Assembly (NCBI RefSeq): GCF_029714205.1
Contig: NZ_CP121648.1
Location: 5,591,001-5,655,000, forward strand
Length of the DNA stretch: 64,000 bases
Direction: 5' to 3'
DNA from: Methylobacterium sp. CB376
Lineage (GTDB): Bacteria; Pseudomonadota; Alphaproteobacteria; Rhizobiales; Beijerinckiaceae
Shown here: positions 57,001 through 64,000 of the stretch, piece after piece
Layout of the letters: every line of letters begins with the position of its first letter
Numbering within the stretch: position 1 is the stretch's first letter
Notes under the pieces: generated by a model
Seen by the model: only the letters and a program-made list of their open reading frames with translations
Told to the model about the DNA's origin: nothing
The model's database searches: none
Position numbers and translations under genes: made by a program

Positions 57001-57514
57001 TCTCCAGGCGCAGCGGCTGCGGCGGCCGGGCCGCGAGCGCCTCCCGGCGCAGACGCGCCTCCGCCTCCTCCGCGCGCTTGGCGAGGTCGGCCACCACCTC
57101 GGGGGGCAGACCCGGCGGCAGGCCGGTCCAGGTCTCGGGCAGGAGGTCGACGAAGACCTTCTCGGCCGCCTCCAGCACGTTGACGCCGAAGGGGCGCTGC
57201 AGGGCGATGCGCAGGCCGCTGCCGTCCGGGTCGCGGCGCATCTGGCCGACGTAGCCGGGCAACTCGGCGGCCAGGCGGTCGCGCAGCGCGCCGCCCGCCG
57301 GCTCGCGGAAGCGGATGACCAGGATGCTGCCCGAGACCTTGGCGGTGACCTTGACGGTCTGGTCGAAGGTGAGGGCGATGCGGCCGAAATTGCGCTGCTC
57401 GCTCCCCGCCACGGCGACGAGCTTCGCCGCCGCCGCTCCGGCCGTGCCGAGGAGCAGCGTCGCGAGCGCGATGAGGAGCCGCGCCCCGCACCGGCCTGTG
57501 CCCGTCCGACCCAT
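54041..57514 (-). CDS. large exported tetratricopeptide-like protein of unknown function
   Basis: This protein of about 1,157 residues has a signal peptide (LLIALATLLLGTAGAAAA). Its first 110 mature residues resemble an AMIN/beta domain (AVAGSEQRNFGRIALTFDQTV). A Pro/Glu linker follows with an AREAP/AREN-P repeat, then a second such beta domain. The last 550 residues are alpha-helical and repeat-rich (TPR-like: RLSRAYAEAGRWRDAFATARKATRLFP). Periplasmic location is inferred. It is convergent with fliP. Start ATG 57514 places the signal peptide properly; GTG 57544 is the longer option. Confidence 0.65.
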   Translation of the reverse strand: MGRTGTGRCGARLLIALATLLLGTAGAAAAKLVAVAGSEQRNFGRIALTFDQTVKVTAKVSGSILVIRFREPAGGALRDRLAAELPGYVGQMRRDPDGSGLRIALQRPFGVNVLEAAEKVFVDLLPETWTGLPPGLPPEVVADLAKRAEEAEARLRREALAARPPQPLRLETAELPTLHRLTVRLPRGAPAELEQRGRILELALPGAYTVAPSDARIRLRPAAEGLTAEAGPDRARLALTLAPGYEGEGYRDEDGYTIDLRKAADPEAPEPAAARAEAPGPARPAARTETPPGELVRDNPGRIDLTREAPAREAPARENPVRENPARENPAREAPAAAEAAPVPDPRPAGPVEGRVARSGETARIAFPFAARPPASLFERGGIATLVFETPGPVRLDPAALPPGFPARLAEAPRQDGAYAVLRLALEPGIIAQLAAEGTGWTLVLGDGSLPPGDLLGPQRGADGAGRPAVTVPLAQAGSVFWLTRNGERVAVVTARGPLLAGVPKRARFVDFELLPSRQGVAVLALADDLVVRPGLAEVVISRAGGLAVSPIAPDPAEAGPPLSPDGLAVQADRWRIDRSGDVLARIRAAQQAAAAADRPRRSPARLDLARVLLANGLDAEAGAVLAFAGREDAVVALDRGARILSAIAAFRLGRDARAAEILGDAKLARDPEIRLWRAMLDARGGRVAGPAVLAALKSTMPVAEAYPDELRLPVLLAAASLALDARDLTYAQRMIAAAASLGDAPLARDQVALLRARLTEQIGQEAMARGEYQRLIDGGAPPVAAEAALRFIDLAQAGGAVPREEILARLERLALLWHGDRIEAETLARLSRAYAEAGRWRDAFATARKATRLFPEHPATRSLHQDTVGLFADLFLTDKGAKLGRVEALALYYDFKEFTPLGRQGDEIVRGLADRLVALDLLDAAADLLQYQVDKRLTGAARATVAARLASIRLMDEKPLLALQVLQATRLPELPARLREARILLEARALSDLSRTDLALELVEGLEGGEVAQLRADILWGARRWREAGEAHEALAGTRWREAGPLGEAERTNVMRAAIAYALAEEGLSLDRLRAKFMPKMAESPDARTFALVSAPNAIRGAAFREAAGRVISAETLTSFLRAYRARYPESAVPERGRPAAEPGPEARRAGGAPPG

Positions 57515-57632
57515 CCCCACACGATTCCCCGAGCGGCCAGCCACCGTGTCACGGCAGGGCTAACGGGGGTTTAAGCGCGGGCGACCCGCAGCGGGCGTCC
57601 ACGCGCGCCGGGGAGCCGCCGCCCGTCGCCGC

Positions 57633-59174
57633 TCACGCGCCCACGGCGATCCTGGCCTCGACGCCGACCAGGCGCGCGAGGCCGCGCAGGCGGCTGACCA
57701 GGCGGTCGCTCGCCAGCGCCCGCAGATCCTCCGGCAGGTGCAGCACCAGGGCGCCGTCGCGCAGGAGGAGCGGCGTGCGCGGCAGCACCCCCTCCATCGC
57801 CACCGAGATCGGGAAGGCGACCCGCAGGGCCGCGCCGAGGAGCCGCGCCAGCTCGAACAGCCGCCCGCCCGCCAACTGGCGCAGGGTCGGGCTCGCCTTC
57901 TCGGGCGCCACGCCCTCGTGGCGGAAGAACACCGCCACCGCCAGGTAGGCCCGGCCCGGATGATCGATCGCCACGAAGGAGCCGTGCGCGATCAGGTTGA
58001 GGCTCTGCTCGCCGCGGTAATCCGGATGGGTGCGCCAGCCGATATCGGCGAGCAGGCAGGCGGCGTGGCGCAGGCGCCGCTCGTCGGAGGTCTCCGGCCG
58101 GTCGAGGCTCGCCATGAAGGCGTCGGTCCAGGCCTGGAGCTCGGCGCCGTGGCCCGGGCAGCGGGCGCGCAGGCGGTTGAGCTCCTCGGCGGCCGCCAGG
58201 AGCGGGTCGAGGGCGCGCTGCGCCGGATCGAGCAGTTCGTAGAGCAGCCCCTCGCGCACGCCCGTCGCCGAGACGGCGATCTCCCGCGGGCGCCCGCTGC
58301 GGATGATCTCCTCCAGCACCACCGCCCCGTAGGCGAGGAGCGGGCGGCGCGCCTCCGAGACGCTCTCGACGGCGGCGAGCGTCGCCGCGTCGACCCGCTC
58401 CACCACCTCCAGGAAGCTCAGCTCGTCGGCCGGGGCGATCGTGTAGCCGTGCATGACGTGCAGCGGGTAGCCGCGGGTGGCCTGGTGCAGGCGGGCGAGG
58501 GCCCGCCAGGTGCCGCCCACCGCGTAGAAGGTGCGCCCGCGCAGGGTCTCGAGCTGCGGCGCGGCCCGCTTGAGGGTGTCGGCCGCGAGCCTGCGCGCCT
58601 TCTTGAGGGAGCCGCCGCTGAGGTCCTGCAGGGCGAGCCCGCCGAGCGGCGTCGTCACGCCCTGGCCGACCGCGACGCCCCGCACGTCGACGAGTTCGAG
58701 GGAGCCGCCGCCGAGGTCCCCCACCACCCCGTCGGGCGCGTAGAAGCCCGAGACCACGCCCAATGCCGAGAGTTCCGCCTCCCGGCGGCCCGACAGAAGC
58801 TCGATCGGCTGGCCGATCGCCTCCTCGGCGGCGCGCAGGAAGTCGGGGCCGTTCTCCGCGTCGCGGGCCGCCGCGGTGGCGAGCACGTGGATGCGCCCGA
58901 CCCGAATCGTGCGGCAGAGTTCGCGGAAGCGCGCCAGCGCCTGGAGGGCGCGGCGGATGCCGTCCTCGTGCAGGCGCCCCGTCGTGGCCACGGCGCGGCC
59001 CAGACCGCACATCGCCTTCTCATTGTAGAGCGGCGTCGGCGCCCGCGAGAGCCCCGAATAGGCCACGAGGCGCACCGAGTTGGAGCCGATATCGACGATC
59101 GCGACCGGCTCTCCGGGCGCGATCTCGGCCACGGCGGCGCTCGGCGGGACGGGTGCGGTCGTGTGCGCGTCCAT
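57633..59174 (-). CDS. ppx: exopolyphosphatase / guanosine pentaphosphatase Ppx
   Basis: This 513-residue Ppx/GppA ASKHA-fold enzyme has VAIVDIGSNSVRLVAYSG, VLATAAARDAENG, GDLGGGSLELVDV, FYAVGGTWRALARLH and a C-terminal helical region (HAACLLADIGWRTHPDYRGE). It hydrolyses polyphosphate, opposing the Ppk1 encoded just upstream (59265). Confidence 0.93.
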   Translation of the reverse strand: MDAHTTAPVPPSAAVAEIAPGEPVAIVDIGSNSVRLVAYSGLSRAPTPLYNEKAMCGLGRAVATTGRLHEDGIRRALQALARFRELCRTIRVGRIHVLATAAARDAENGPDFLRAAEEAIGQPIELLSGRREAELSALGVVSGFYAPDGVVGDLGGGSLELVDVRGVAVGQGVTTPLGGLALQDLSGGSLKKARRLAADTLKRAAPQLETLRGRTFYAVGGTWRALARLHQATRGYPLHVMHGYTIAPADELSFLEVVERVDAATLAAVESVSEARRPLLAYGAVVLEEIIRSGRPREIAVSATGVREGLLYELLDPAQRALDPLLAAAEELNRLRARCPGHGAELQAWTDAFMASLDRPETSDERRLRHAACLLADIGWRTHPDYRGEQSLNLIAHGSFVAIDHPGRAYLAVAVFFRHEGVAPEKASPTLRQLAGGRLFELARLLGAALRVAFPISVAMEGVLPRTPLLLRDGALVLHLPEDLRALASDRLVSRLRGLARLVGVEARIAVGA

Positions 59175-59264
59175 GGAATTCCTCGCGGCGTCGGCGCCGG
59201 GCGGCTGCGGCGGGGCGCAACGCCGTGTCGTTGCGGCAGCTTATGACCGGAAGCAGCCCACCTG

Positions 59265-61592
59265 TCAGCCACCCTGGCCGCGCCGGCTCAGCGCCCGCGG
59301 ACTCGACTTCTTCGACGCCTTGCCGCGCCCGGAGAGGCTCGGATTCGTCATGAAATAGCTGTGCGCGTTGAAGGGTTCCTCGCCCGAGGCGGGCTGGATG
59401 CGCTCGCTCGCCCCGGAGGCCAGCACCCGCCAGCTCTGCTGGTTGTCGAGGAGATTGGCCAGCATGATCTGGTCGAGAACCTGCTGGTGCACGGTGGGGT
59501 TGAGGATCGGCAGCAGGGCCTCGACGCGGCGGTCGAGGTTGCGGCTCATCAGGTCGGCCGAGGAGATGTAGAGCTTGGCCTTGGGATTCGGCAGCCCGAC
59601 GCCGTTGCCGAAGGCGTAGATGCGCCCGTGCTCCAGGAACCGCCCGACGATCGACTTCACCCGGATGTTCTCGGAGAGGCCCGGCACGCCGGGCCGGAGG
59701 CAGCAGATCCCGCGCACCACGCAGTCGATCTGCACCCCGGCCTGGCTCGCGTCGTAGAGGGCGTCGATCACCGGCGCGTCGACGAGGGAGTTGCACTTGA
59801 TCCAGATCGAGGCCGGGCGCCCGGCCCTGGCGTGCTCGATCTCCTCCTCGATGTGCTTGAGGAGGCGCGCCTTGAGAGCGAGCGGCGAGACCGCCATGCG
59901 CTCCAGCTCGGCGGGCTCGGCGTAGCCGGTGATGAAGTTGAAGATCCGCGAGACGTCCCGGGCGATCACCGGGTCGGCGGTGAAGAAGGACAGGTCGGTG
60001 TAGATCCGGGCCGTGATCGGGTGGTAGTTGCCGGTGCCGACGTGGCAGTAGGTGACGAGCCGGTCGCCCTCGCGGCGGACCACCATCGACAGCTTGGCGT
60101 GGGTCTTCAGCTCGATGAAGCCGAACACCACCTGCGCGCCGGCCTTCTCCAGGTTGCGCGCCCAGCGGATATTGGCCTCCTCGTCGAAGCGGGCCTTGAG
60201 CTCGACGAGGGCGGTCACCGACTTGCCGGCCTCGGCGGCCTCGGCCAGCGCCGCCACGATGGGCGAGTTCGAGGAGGTGCGGTAGAGCGTCTGCTTGATC
60301 GCCACCACGTTCGGGTCGCGGGCGGCCTGGGCCAGGAACTGCACCACCGCGTCGAAGGACTCGTAGGGGTGGTGGACCACGAAGTCCTTCTGGCGGATGG
60401 CCGCGAAGCAGTCGCCGCCGCTCTCGCGGATGCGCTCGGGGAAGCGCGGGTTGTAGGGCTTGAACTTCAGGTCGGGCCGGTCCATCGAGACGATCTGCGA
60501 CAGCTCGTTGAGGGCGAGCATGCCCTCGACCAGGAATACCCCGTCGGCCGGGATCTCCAGCTCGTCGGCCACGAAAGCGCGCAAATCCTCCGGCATGCTC
60601 GCCTCGACCTCGAGGCGAATGACGACGCCGCGGCGGCGCTGCTTGAGCGCGGTCTCGAAGTGGCGGACGAGGTCCTCGGCCTCCTCCTCGATCTCGAGAT
60701 CCGAGTCGCGCACCACCCGGAAGCCGCCCTGGCCCTTGACGAGGTAGCCCGGGAACAGCCGGCTCGTGAACAGCACGATCACCTGCTCGACGGCGATGAA
60801 GCGGGAAGCGCCGGTGCCGGCCGGGTCGGGCAGCCGCACGAAGCGCTCGACCACGGCCGGCAGGCGGATCAGCGCCCGCAGCAACCGCCCGTCCCGGGGC
60901 CGCACCAGCATCAGCGCGAGGGTCGAGCCGAGATTCGGGATGAACGGGAAGGGATGGGCCGGGTCGATGGCGAGCGGCGTCAGCACCGGGAAGATGTGCT
61001 GCAGGAAGTACTCCTCCAGCCAGGTCGCCTCCTCGGCCGAGAGCCCCATCCCCTCGACCAGTTCGATGCCGTGGGCCTGCAATTCCTCGCGCAGCTCGCG
61101 CCAGCGCCGCTGCTGGTCGCGGGCGAGTTCCGACACCTCGGCGGCGATGCGGGCGAGCTGCTCGGAGGGGGTCAGCCCGTCCTGCGACGGGGTGGCGACG
61201 CCGGCGCGGACCTGATCGTGCAGGCCGGCGACCCGGACCATGAAGAACTCGTCGAGGTTGTTGGCCGAGATCGACAGGAAGCGCAGCTGCTCCAGCAACG
61301 GGTGGCCCGTATTGGAGGCCTCCTCCAGCACCCGCCGGTTGAACTGGAGCCACGACAATTCGCGGTTGACGAAGCGGGCCGGCTCCCTGCGCAGGGCCCG
61401 TCCCGCCGCGACCGCCTTGTCGATCGGCCGGGCCCCGTGCGCCGGGGTCTCGGGCCGCGGCCCGACCGCGTCCGGGGCTTCGATCACCTTGGCGTGGGCG
61501 ACGGGTTCGATCACGGCGGGAGCCTCCTCGGGGCTGGGACGGGTGGCGGCTTGCCTGGGGCCGGTGCGCGGCCTGACAGCGCGGTCTGACAT
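59265..61592 (-). CDS. ppk1: polyphosphate kinase Ppk1
   Basis: This 775-residue enzyme makes polyphosphate from ATP. It has [40 protein letters not shown] and [33 protein letters not shown]. The catalytic His lies in [11 protein letters not shown], and the second HKD-type region is [26 protein letters not shown]. It is followed by ppx and preceded by hdaA (12 nt), forming one transcription unit. Confidence 0.95.
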   Translation of the reverse strand: MSDRAVRPRTGPRQAATRPSPEEAPAVIEPVAHAKVIEAPDAVGPRPETPAHGARPIDKAVAAGRALRREPARFVNRELSWLQFNRRVLEEASNTGHPLLEQLRFLSISANNLDEFFMVRVAGLHDQVRAGVATPSQDGLTPSEQLARIAAEVSELARDQQRRWRELREELQAHGIELVEGMGLSAEEATWLEEYFLQHIFPVLTPLAIDPAHPFPFIPNLGSTLALMLVRPRDGRLLRALIRLPAVVERFVRLPDPAGTGASRFIAVEQVIVLFTSRLFPGYLVKGQGGFRVVRDSDLEIEEEAEDLVRHFETALKQRRRGVVIRLEVEASMPEDLRAFVADELEIPADGVFLVEGMLALNELSQIVSMDRPDLKFKPYNPRFPERIRESGGDCFAAIRQKDFVVHHPYESFDAVVQFLAQAARDPNVVAIKQTLYRTSSNSPIVAALAEAAEAGKSVTALVELKARFDEEANIRWARNLEKAGAQVVFGFIELKTHAKLSMVVRREGDRLVTYCHVGTGNYHPITARIYTDLSFFTADPVIARDVSRIFNFITGYAEPAELERMAVSPLALKARLLKHIEEEIEHARAGRPASIWIKCNSLVDAPVIDALYDASQAGVQIDCVVRGICCLRPGVPGLSENIRVKSIVGRFLEHGRIYAFGNGVGLPNPKAKLYISSADLMSRNLDRRVEALLPILNPTVHQQVLDQIMLANLLDNQQSWRVLASGASERIQPASGEEPFNAHSYFMTNPSLSGRGKASKKSSPRALSRRGQGG

Positions 61593-61604
61593 CTCGATGA
61601 AACC

Positions 61605-62306
61605 TCAGGGGCTCTCCTCGCCGGCGGCCGCGTCGAGGGCGGCCAGGGTCGCGAGCGCGAGCGGGCGGGTGATGCGCCGTCCGCGGCTCAACCCCTCGTG
61701 GTCGAGGGCGGCGACGACGTCGCGGGCGCGGCCGAGGGAGCGGTCGATGCGCAGCGCGAGGGCGTCGACGACGCTGGTATCGACCACGAGCTGGCGGTCG
61801 ACGAAGAGCTTGACCAGCACCGCCCGCAGCAGGGCCTCGTCCGGCGGCGCGAGGCCGAGGGTGGGGGCGAGCCGCAGGCGCGAGCGCAGGTCGGGCGTGG
61901 CGAAGCCCCAGCCCTCGACCGGGCCGCTGCCGGTGACGACGAGGCCGCGCCCGCGCTCGCGGGCGAGGTTGAGGAGGTGGAACAGGGCGGGCTCGTCGCG
62001 CCCGGACGGCCTGTCCGCATCCTCGACCACGAGGGCCGGCTCTCCGGCGAGGTCCGGCAGGGCGGCCCGCGTCACGGCGCCGGCCGCCACGATGCGGGCC
62101 CCGGCCCGCTCGGCCCAGATCGCCGCGAGGTGGCTCTTGCCGCTGCCCGGGGGACCGGTGAGGACGAGGACCGGGTCGGGCCAGTCGGGCCAGGCCTCGA
62201 TCCGCGCGTAGGCGTCCTCGTTGCTCGGGCCGACCAGGAAATCCTCGGGGCCGAAGCGGGGATCGAGGGGCAGGTCGAGGGCGAGCTGGCGCGGAGCCTC
62301 CGGCAT
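61605..62306 (-). CDS. hdaA: DnaA regulatory inactivator HdaA
   Basis: This 233-residue AAA+ protein starts with the sliding-clamp motif QLALDLP, then shows Walker A GPPGSGKSHLA, Walker B ALVVEDAD and the box-VII-like ATPDLRSRLRL. Together with the beta clamp it stimulates DnaA-ATP hydrolysis after initiation. The ATG overlaps the stop of the permease gene (ATGA), the conserved alphaproteobacterial arrangement. Confidence 0.88.
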   Translation of the reverse strand: MPEAPRQLALDLPLDPRFGPEDFLVGPSNEDAYARIEAWPDWPDPVLVLTGPPGSGKSHLAAIWAERAGARIVAAGAVTRAALPDLAGEPALVVEDADRPSGRDEPALFHLLNLARERGRGLVVTGSGPVEGWGFATPDLRSRLRLAPTLGLAPPDEALLRAVLVKLFVDRQLVVDTSVVDALALRIDRSLGRARDVVAALDHEGLSRGRRITRPLALATLAALDAAAGEESP

Positions 62307-63454
62307 CAGGCGCGGCTCCGCGCGTCGTGGTCCGCCGGCGGCCGCGCCGCGGCCGGCAGCGGCGCCGGCGCCAGCGGGAGCGCCGCCGGCAGCGGCGCCT
62401 CGCCCCAGTAGAGGCTGCTCTCCAGGTAGCGCCGCACCGCGAACCGCGCGACGACGCCGAGCGCCGCGGCGATCGGCACGGCGAGCAGCAGGCCGAGGAA
62501 GCCGAACAGCGAGCCGAAGGCGAGGAGCGCGAACATCAGCCAGACCGGGTGCAGGCGCACCGCGTCGCCGACGAGCTTGGGCTGCAGCACGTTGCCCTCC
62601 ATGAACTGGCCGACCAGGAACACCCCGAGCGTGGCCAGGATCCAGGGCCAGTCCGGCCAGAACTGCACCACCGCGACCCCGGTCGAGAGCAGGAAGCCGG
62701 TGAGCGAGCCCACGTAGGGGATGAAGGTGAGGAAGCCGGCGAGCAGCCCGATCAGCACGCCGAAATTGAGCCCGATCAGGAACAGGCCGAGCGCGTAGAA
62801 GGTGCCGAGCAGGAGGCAGACCAGGCTCTGGCCGCGGATGAAGCTGGTGATCGCCCGGTCGATGTCGCGGGCGATGAGGCGCACGGTGTCCCGGTGGCGG
62901 GGCGGCACCCAGCCGTCGAGGGTGGCGGTCATGCGGTCCCAGTCGATCAGGAGGTAGAAGGCGACGACGGGCGTGACGACGAGGAGCGACAGGATCCCGA
63001 CGACGGCCTGGCTCCCCGACCAGAGGGAGCCGGCGAGGTTGACGAGGAAGCTGCCGGCCTGCCCGACGAGGCGCCCGACCGAGGCCTGCAGGTCCTGGAG
63101 CGTGCCCGCCCCGCCCGCCCGCTCGAGGAGCGGCCCGGCATTCTCGGCGATGATCGCCTGGATCCGCGAGACCACCCCGGGCAGGGCGGCGGCGAGCGCG
63201 CCGATCTGGCGGGCGGCGAGGGGCACCGCGATGATCAGCGCCAGCAGCAGCCCGAGCACGAACACCGCCAGGATCAAGAAGGTGGCGGAAAGCCGCCCGA
63301 TCCCGAGCCGCTCCAGCCGGTCGGCGACCGGGTCGAGCACGTAGGCGAGGGCCGCGCCGGCCACGAAGGGCACCAGCACGTCCCGCAGCTCGTAGAGCAG
63401 GAAGACCACGACCGCGAGCACGGCGAGCCCGATCGTGGCGCGGCGCTGGAGCAT
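62306..63454 (-). CDS. AI-2E family (PerM-like) membrane permease
   Basis: This 382-residue protein has about eight TM segments: TIGLAVLAVVVFLLYELRDV, ATFLILAVFVLGLLLALIIAV, SLLVVTPVVAFYLLIDWDRM (with the conserved YLLxDW) and GVLIGLLAGFLTFIPYVGSLTG. The usual IEGNVLQP appears here as MEGNVLQPKLVG. The substrate is unknown in most members. ATG 63454 begins just before TM1. It is coupled to hdaA. Confidence 0.9.
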   Translation of the reverse strand: MLQRRATIGLAVLAVVVFLLYELRDVLVPFVAGAALAYVLDPVADRLERLGIGRLSATFLILAVFVLGLLLALIIAVPLAARQIGALAAALPGVVSRIQAIIAENAGPLLERAGGAGTLQDLQASVGRLVGQAGSFLVNLAGSLWSGSQAVVGILSLLVVTPVVAFYLLIDWDRMTATLDGWVPPRHRDTVRLIARDIDRAITSFIRGQSLVCLLLGTFYALGLFLIGLNFGVLIGLLAGFLTFIPYVGSLTGFLLSTGVAVVQFWPDWPWILATLGVFLVGQFMEGNVLQPKLVGDAVRLHPVWLMFALLAFGSLFGFLGLLLAVPIAAALGVVARFAVRRYLESSLYWGEAPLPAALPLAPAPLPAAARPPADHDARSRA

Positions 63455-63540
63455 TCCCGGTTCCCGTGGCGGCGCGTCCCCGCCGCCCGGCGCAGATAGG
63501 GATGCGGCCTCCCCAGGGTCAAGCCGCTGCTGCGGGCGGG

Positions 63541-64000
63541 TCACGGCGCCTCCTCCCGGCTCATGTGCCGCATCCAGAGGAGGCCGTAGACCAGCACGGA
63601 GGCCGCCGCCAGGGCGGCGACGAGGATCGCCGCCAGGGTCTCGGCCGGGTGGGGCGGCGCCCCGAAGGCGCGCAGGCCCAGGAGCCCCCCGGCGAAGACG
63701 ATCTGCAGCGCGGTGTTGAGCTTGCCGATCAGGAGCGGGCGGATCGCCATGCGCCGGTCGAGGAGCCACGCGAGCAGGATCGCCCCCAGCACCATGACGT
63801 CGCGCGAGACGATCACGATGGCGAGCCACGCGGGCACCGCGCCGACCACCGCGAGGGCGACGAAGATCGAGACCAGCAGCGCCTTGTCGGCCAGCGCGTC
63901 CAGGTAGGCGCCGAGTTCGCTCTTCATGTTGAAGCGGCGGGCGACGTAGCCGTCGACCGCGTCCGAGAGGCCCGCCAGCGCGAAGCCCGCGAAGGCGAGC
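63541..64000 (-). CDS. pgsA: CDP-alcohol phosphatidyltransferase, partial (5' end outside window)
   Basis: The C-terminal 153 residues or so are present. The family motif D-x2-DG-x2-AR-x8-G-x3-D-x3-D is complete (DAVDGYVARRF, then GAYLDALADK). It spans the ORF's internal ATG at 63927, so the gene starts beyond the window edge. TM segments follow. PgsA (phosphatidylglycerophosphate synthase) is the likely member; other CDP-alcohol transferases are possible. Confidence 0.8.
   Translation of the reverse strand, partial: LAFAGFALAGLSDAVDGYVARRFNMKSELGAYLDALADKALLVSIFVALAVVGAVPAWLAIVIVSRDVMVLGAILLAWLLDRRMAIRPLLIGKLNTALQIVFAGGLLGLRAFGAPPHPAETLAAILVAALAAASVLVYGLLWMRHMSREEAP

Overview
This is a 64 kb stretch of very high-GC DNA from a flagellated alphaproteobacterium. 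It is probably a member of the Hyphomicrobiales close to Methylobacterium. That assignment rests on the base composition, the CckA/CtrA-type cell-cycle genes (cckA, sciP, hdaA), the alphaproteobacterial flagellar regulators FlbD and FlbT, the PmtA-like methyltransferase and CtrA-type TTAA-N7-TTAA promoters. No rRNA, tRNA, prophage, insertion sequence or CRISPR array was seen.

Layout. 1-300: tail of an alpha/beta hydrolase. 388-5518 (+): a tight, mostly overlapping gene set encoding a DUF559 endonuclease-like protein, a multi-winged-helix protein, a P-loop ATPase and a HerA-type ATPase. This is the best candidate in the window for an undescribed, defence-like system. 5519-5743: palindromic repeats. 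5775-10112 (-): histidine kinase, TVP38/TMEM64 membrane protein, PmtA-like methyltransferase and mnmA. 10342-18354: flagellar block I (fliK, flgD, sciP on +; fliF-fliG-fliH-fliN-flbD on -). 18918-20164: small or unknown genes. 20456-22765 (-): part of an ssu/msu sulfonate-uptake operon. 23237-26903 (+): class GN sortase, its LPXTG-type target and an XRE regulator. 27049-34383: three flagellins (-) followed by flbT (+). 34344-39431 (-): oligopeptide ABC transporter with a fused permease-ATPase. 39534-42187 (-): GGDEF-EAL protein. 42534-44950: two small hydrophilic proteins, a patatin, a MarR regulator and an MCP remnant. 44960-54019: cckA and flagellar block II (flhB, fliR, fliQ, fliE, flgC, flgB on -; fliO, fliP on +). 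54041-64000 (-): large repeat protein of unknown function, ppx, ppk1, hdaA, an AI-2E family permease and a partial pgsA-like gene.

How it works together. The window holds much of a CtrA-style flagellar cascade. CckA (CtrA phosphorelay) and SciP (CtrA antagonist) sit beside operons whose promoters carry CtrA boxes: fliF, flgB and fliO share a promoter architecture. FlbD, a sigma-54 activator, is encoded at the end of the fliF operon, and fliK has a good sigma-54 promoter. FlbT, which in Caulobacter acts on flagellin mRNA leaders, lies next to three flagellin genes. Their 5' leaders share three hairpins with compensatory base changes.

Quality caution. fliK, the fliO-like gene and the GGDEF-EAL gene each need one or more single-base additions in C/G-rich runs to read through, and the ATPase/HerA pair also has a frame break. 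Homopolymer errors in the assembly are a likely cause, though real slippage cannot be excluded from sequence alone.
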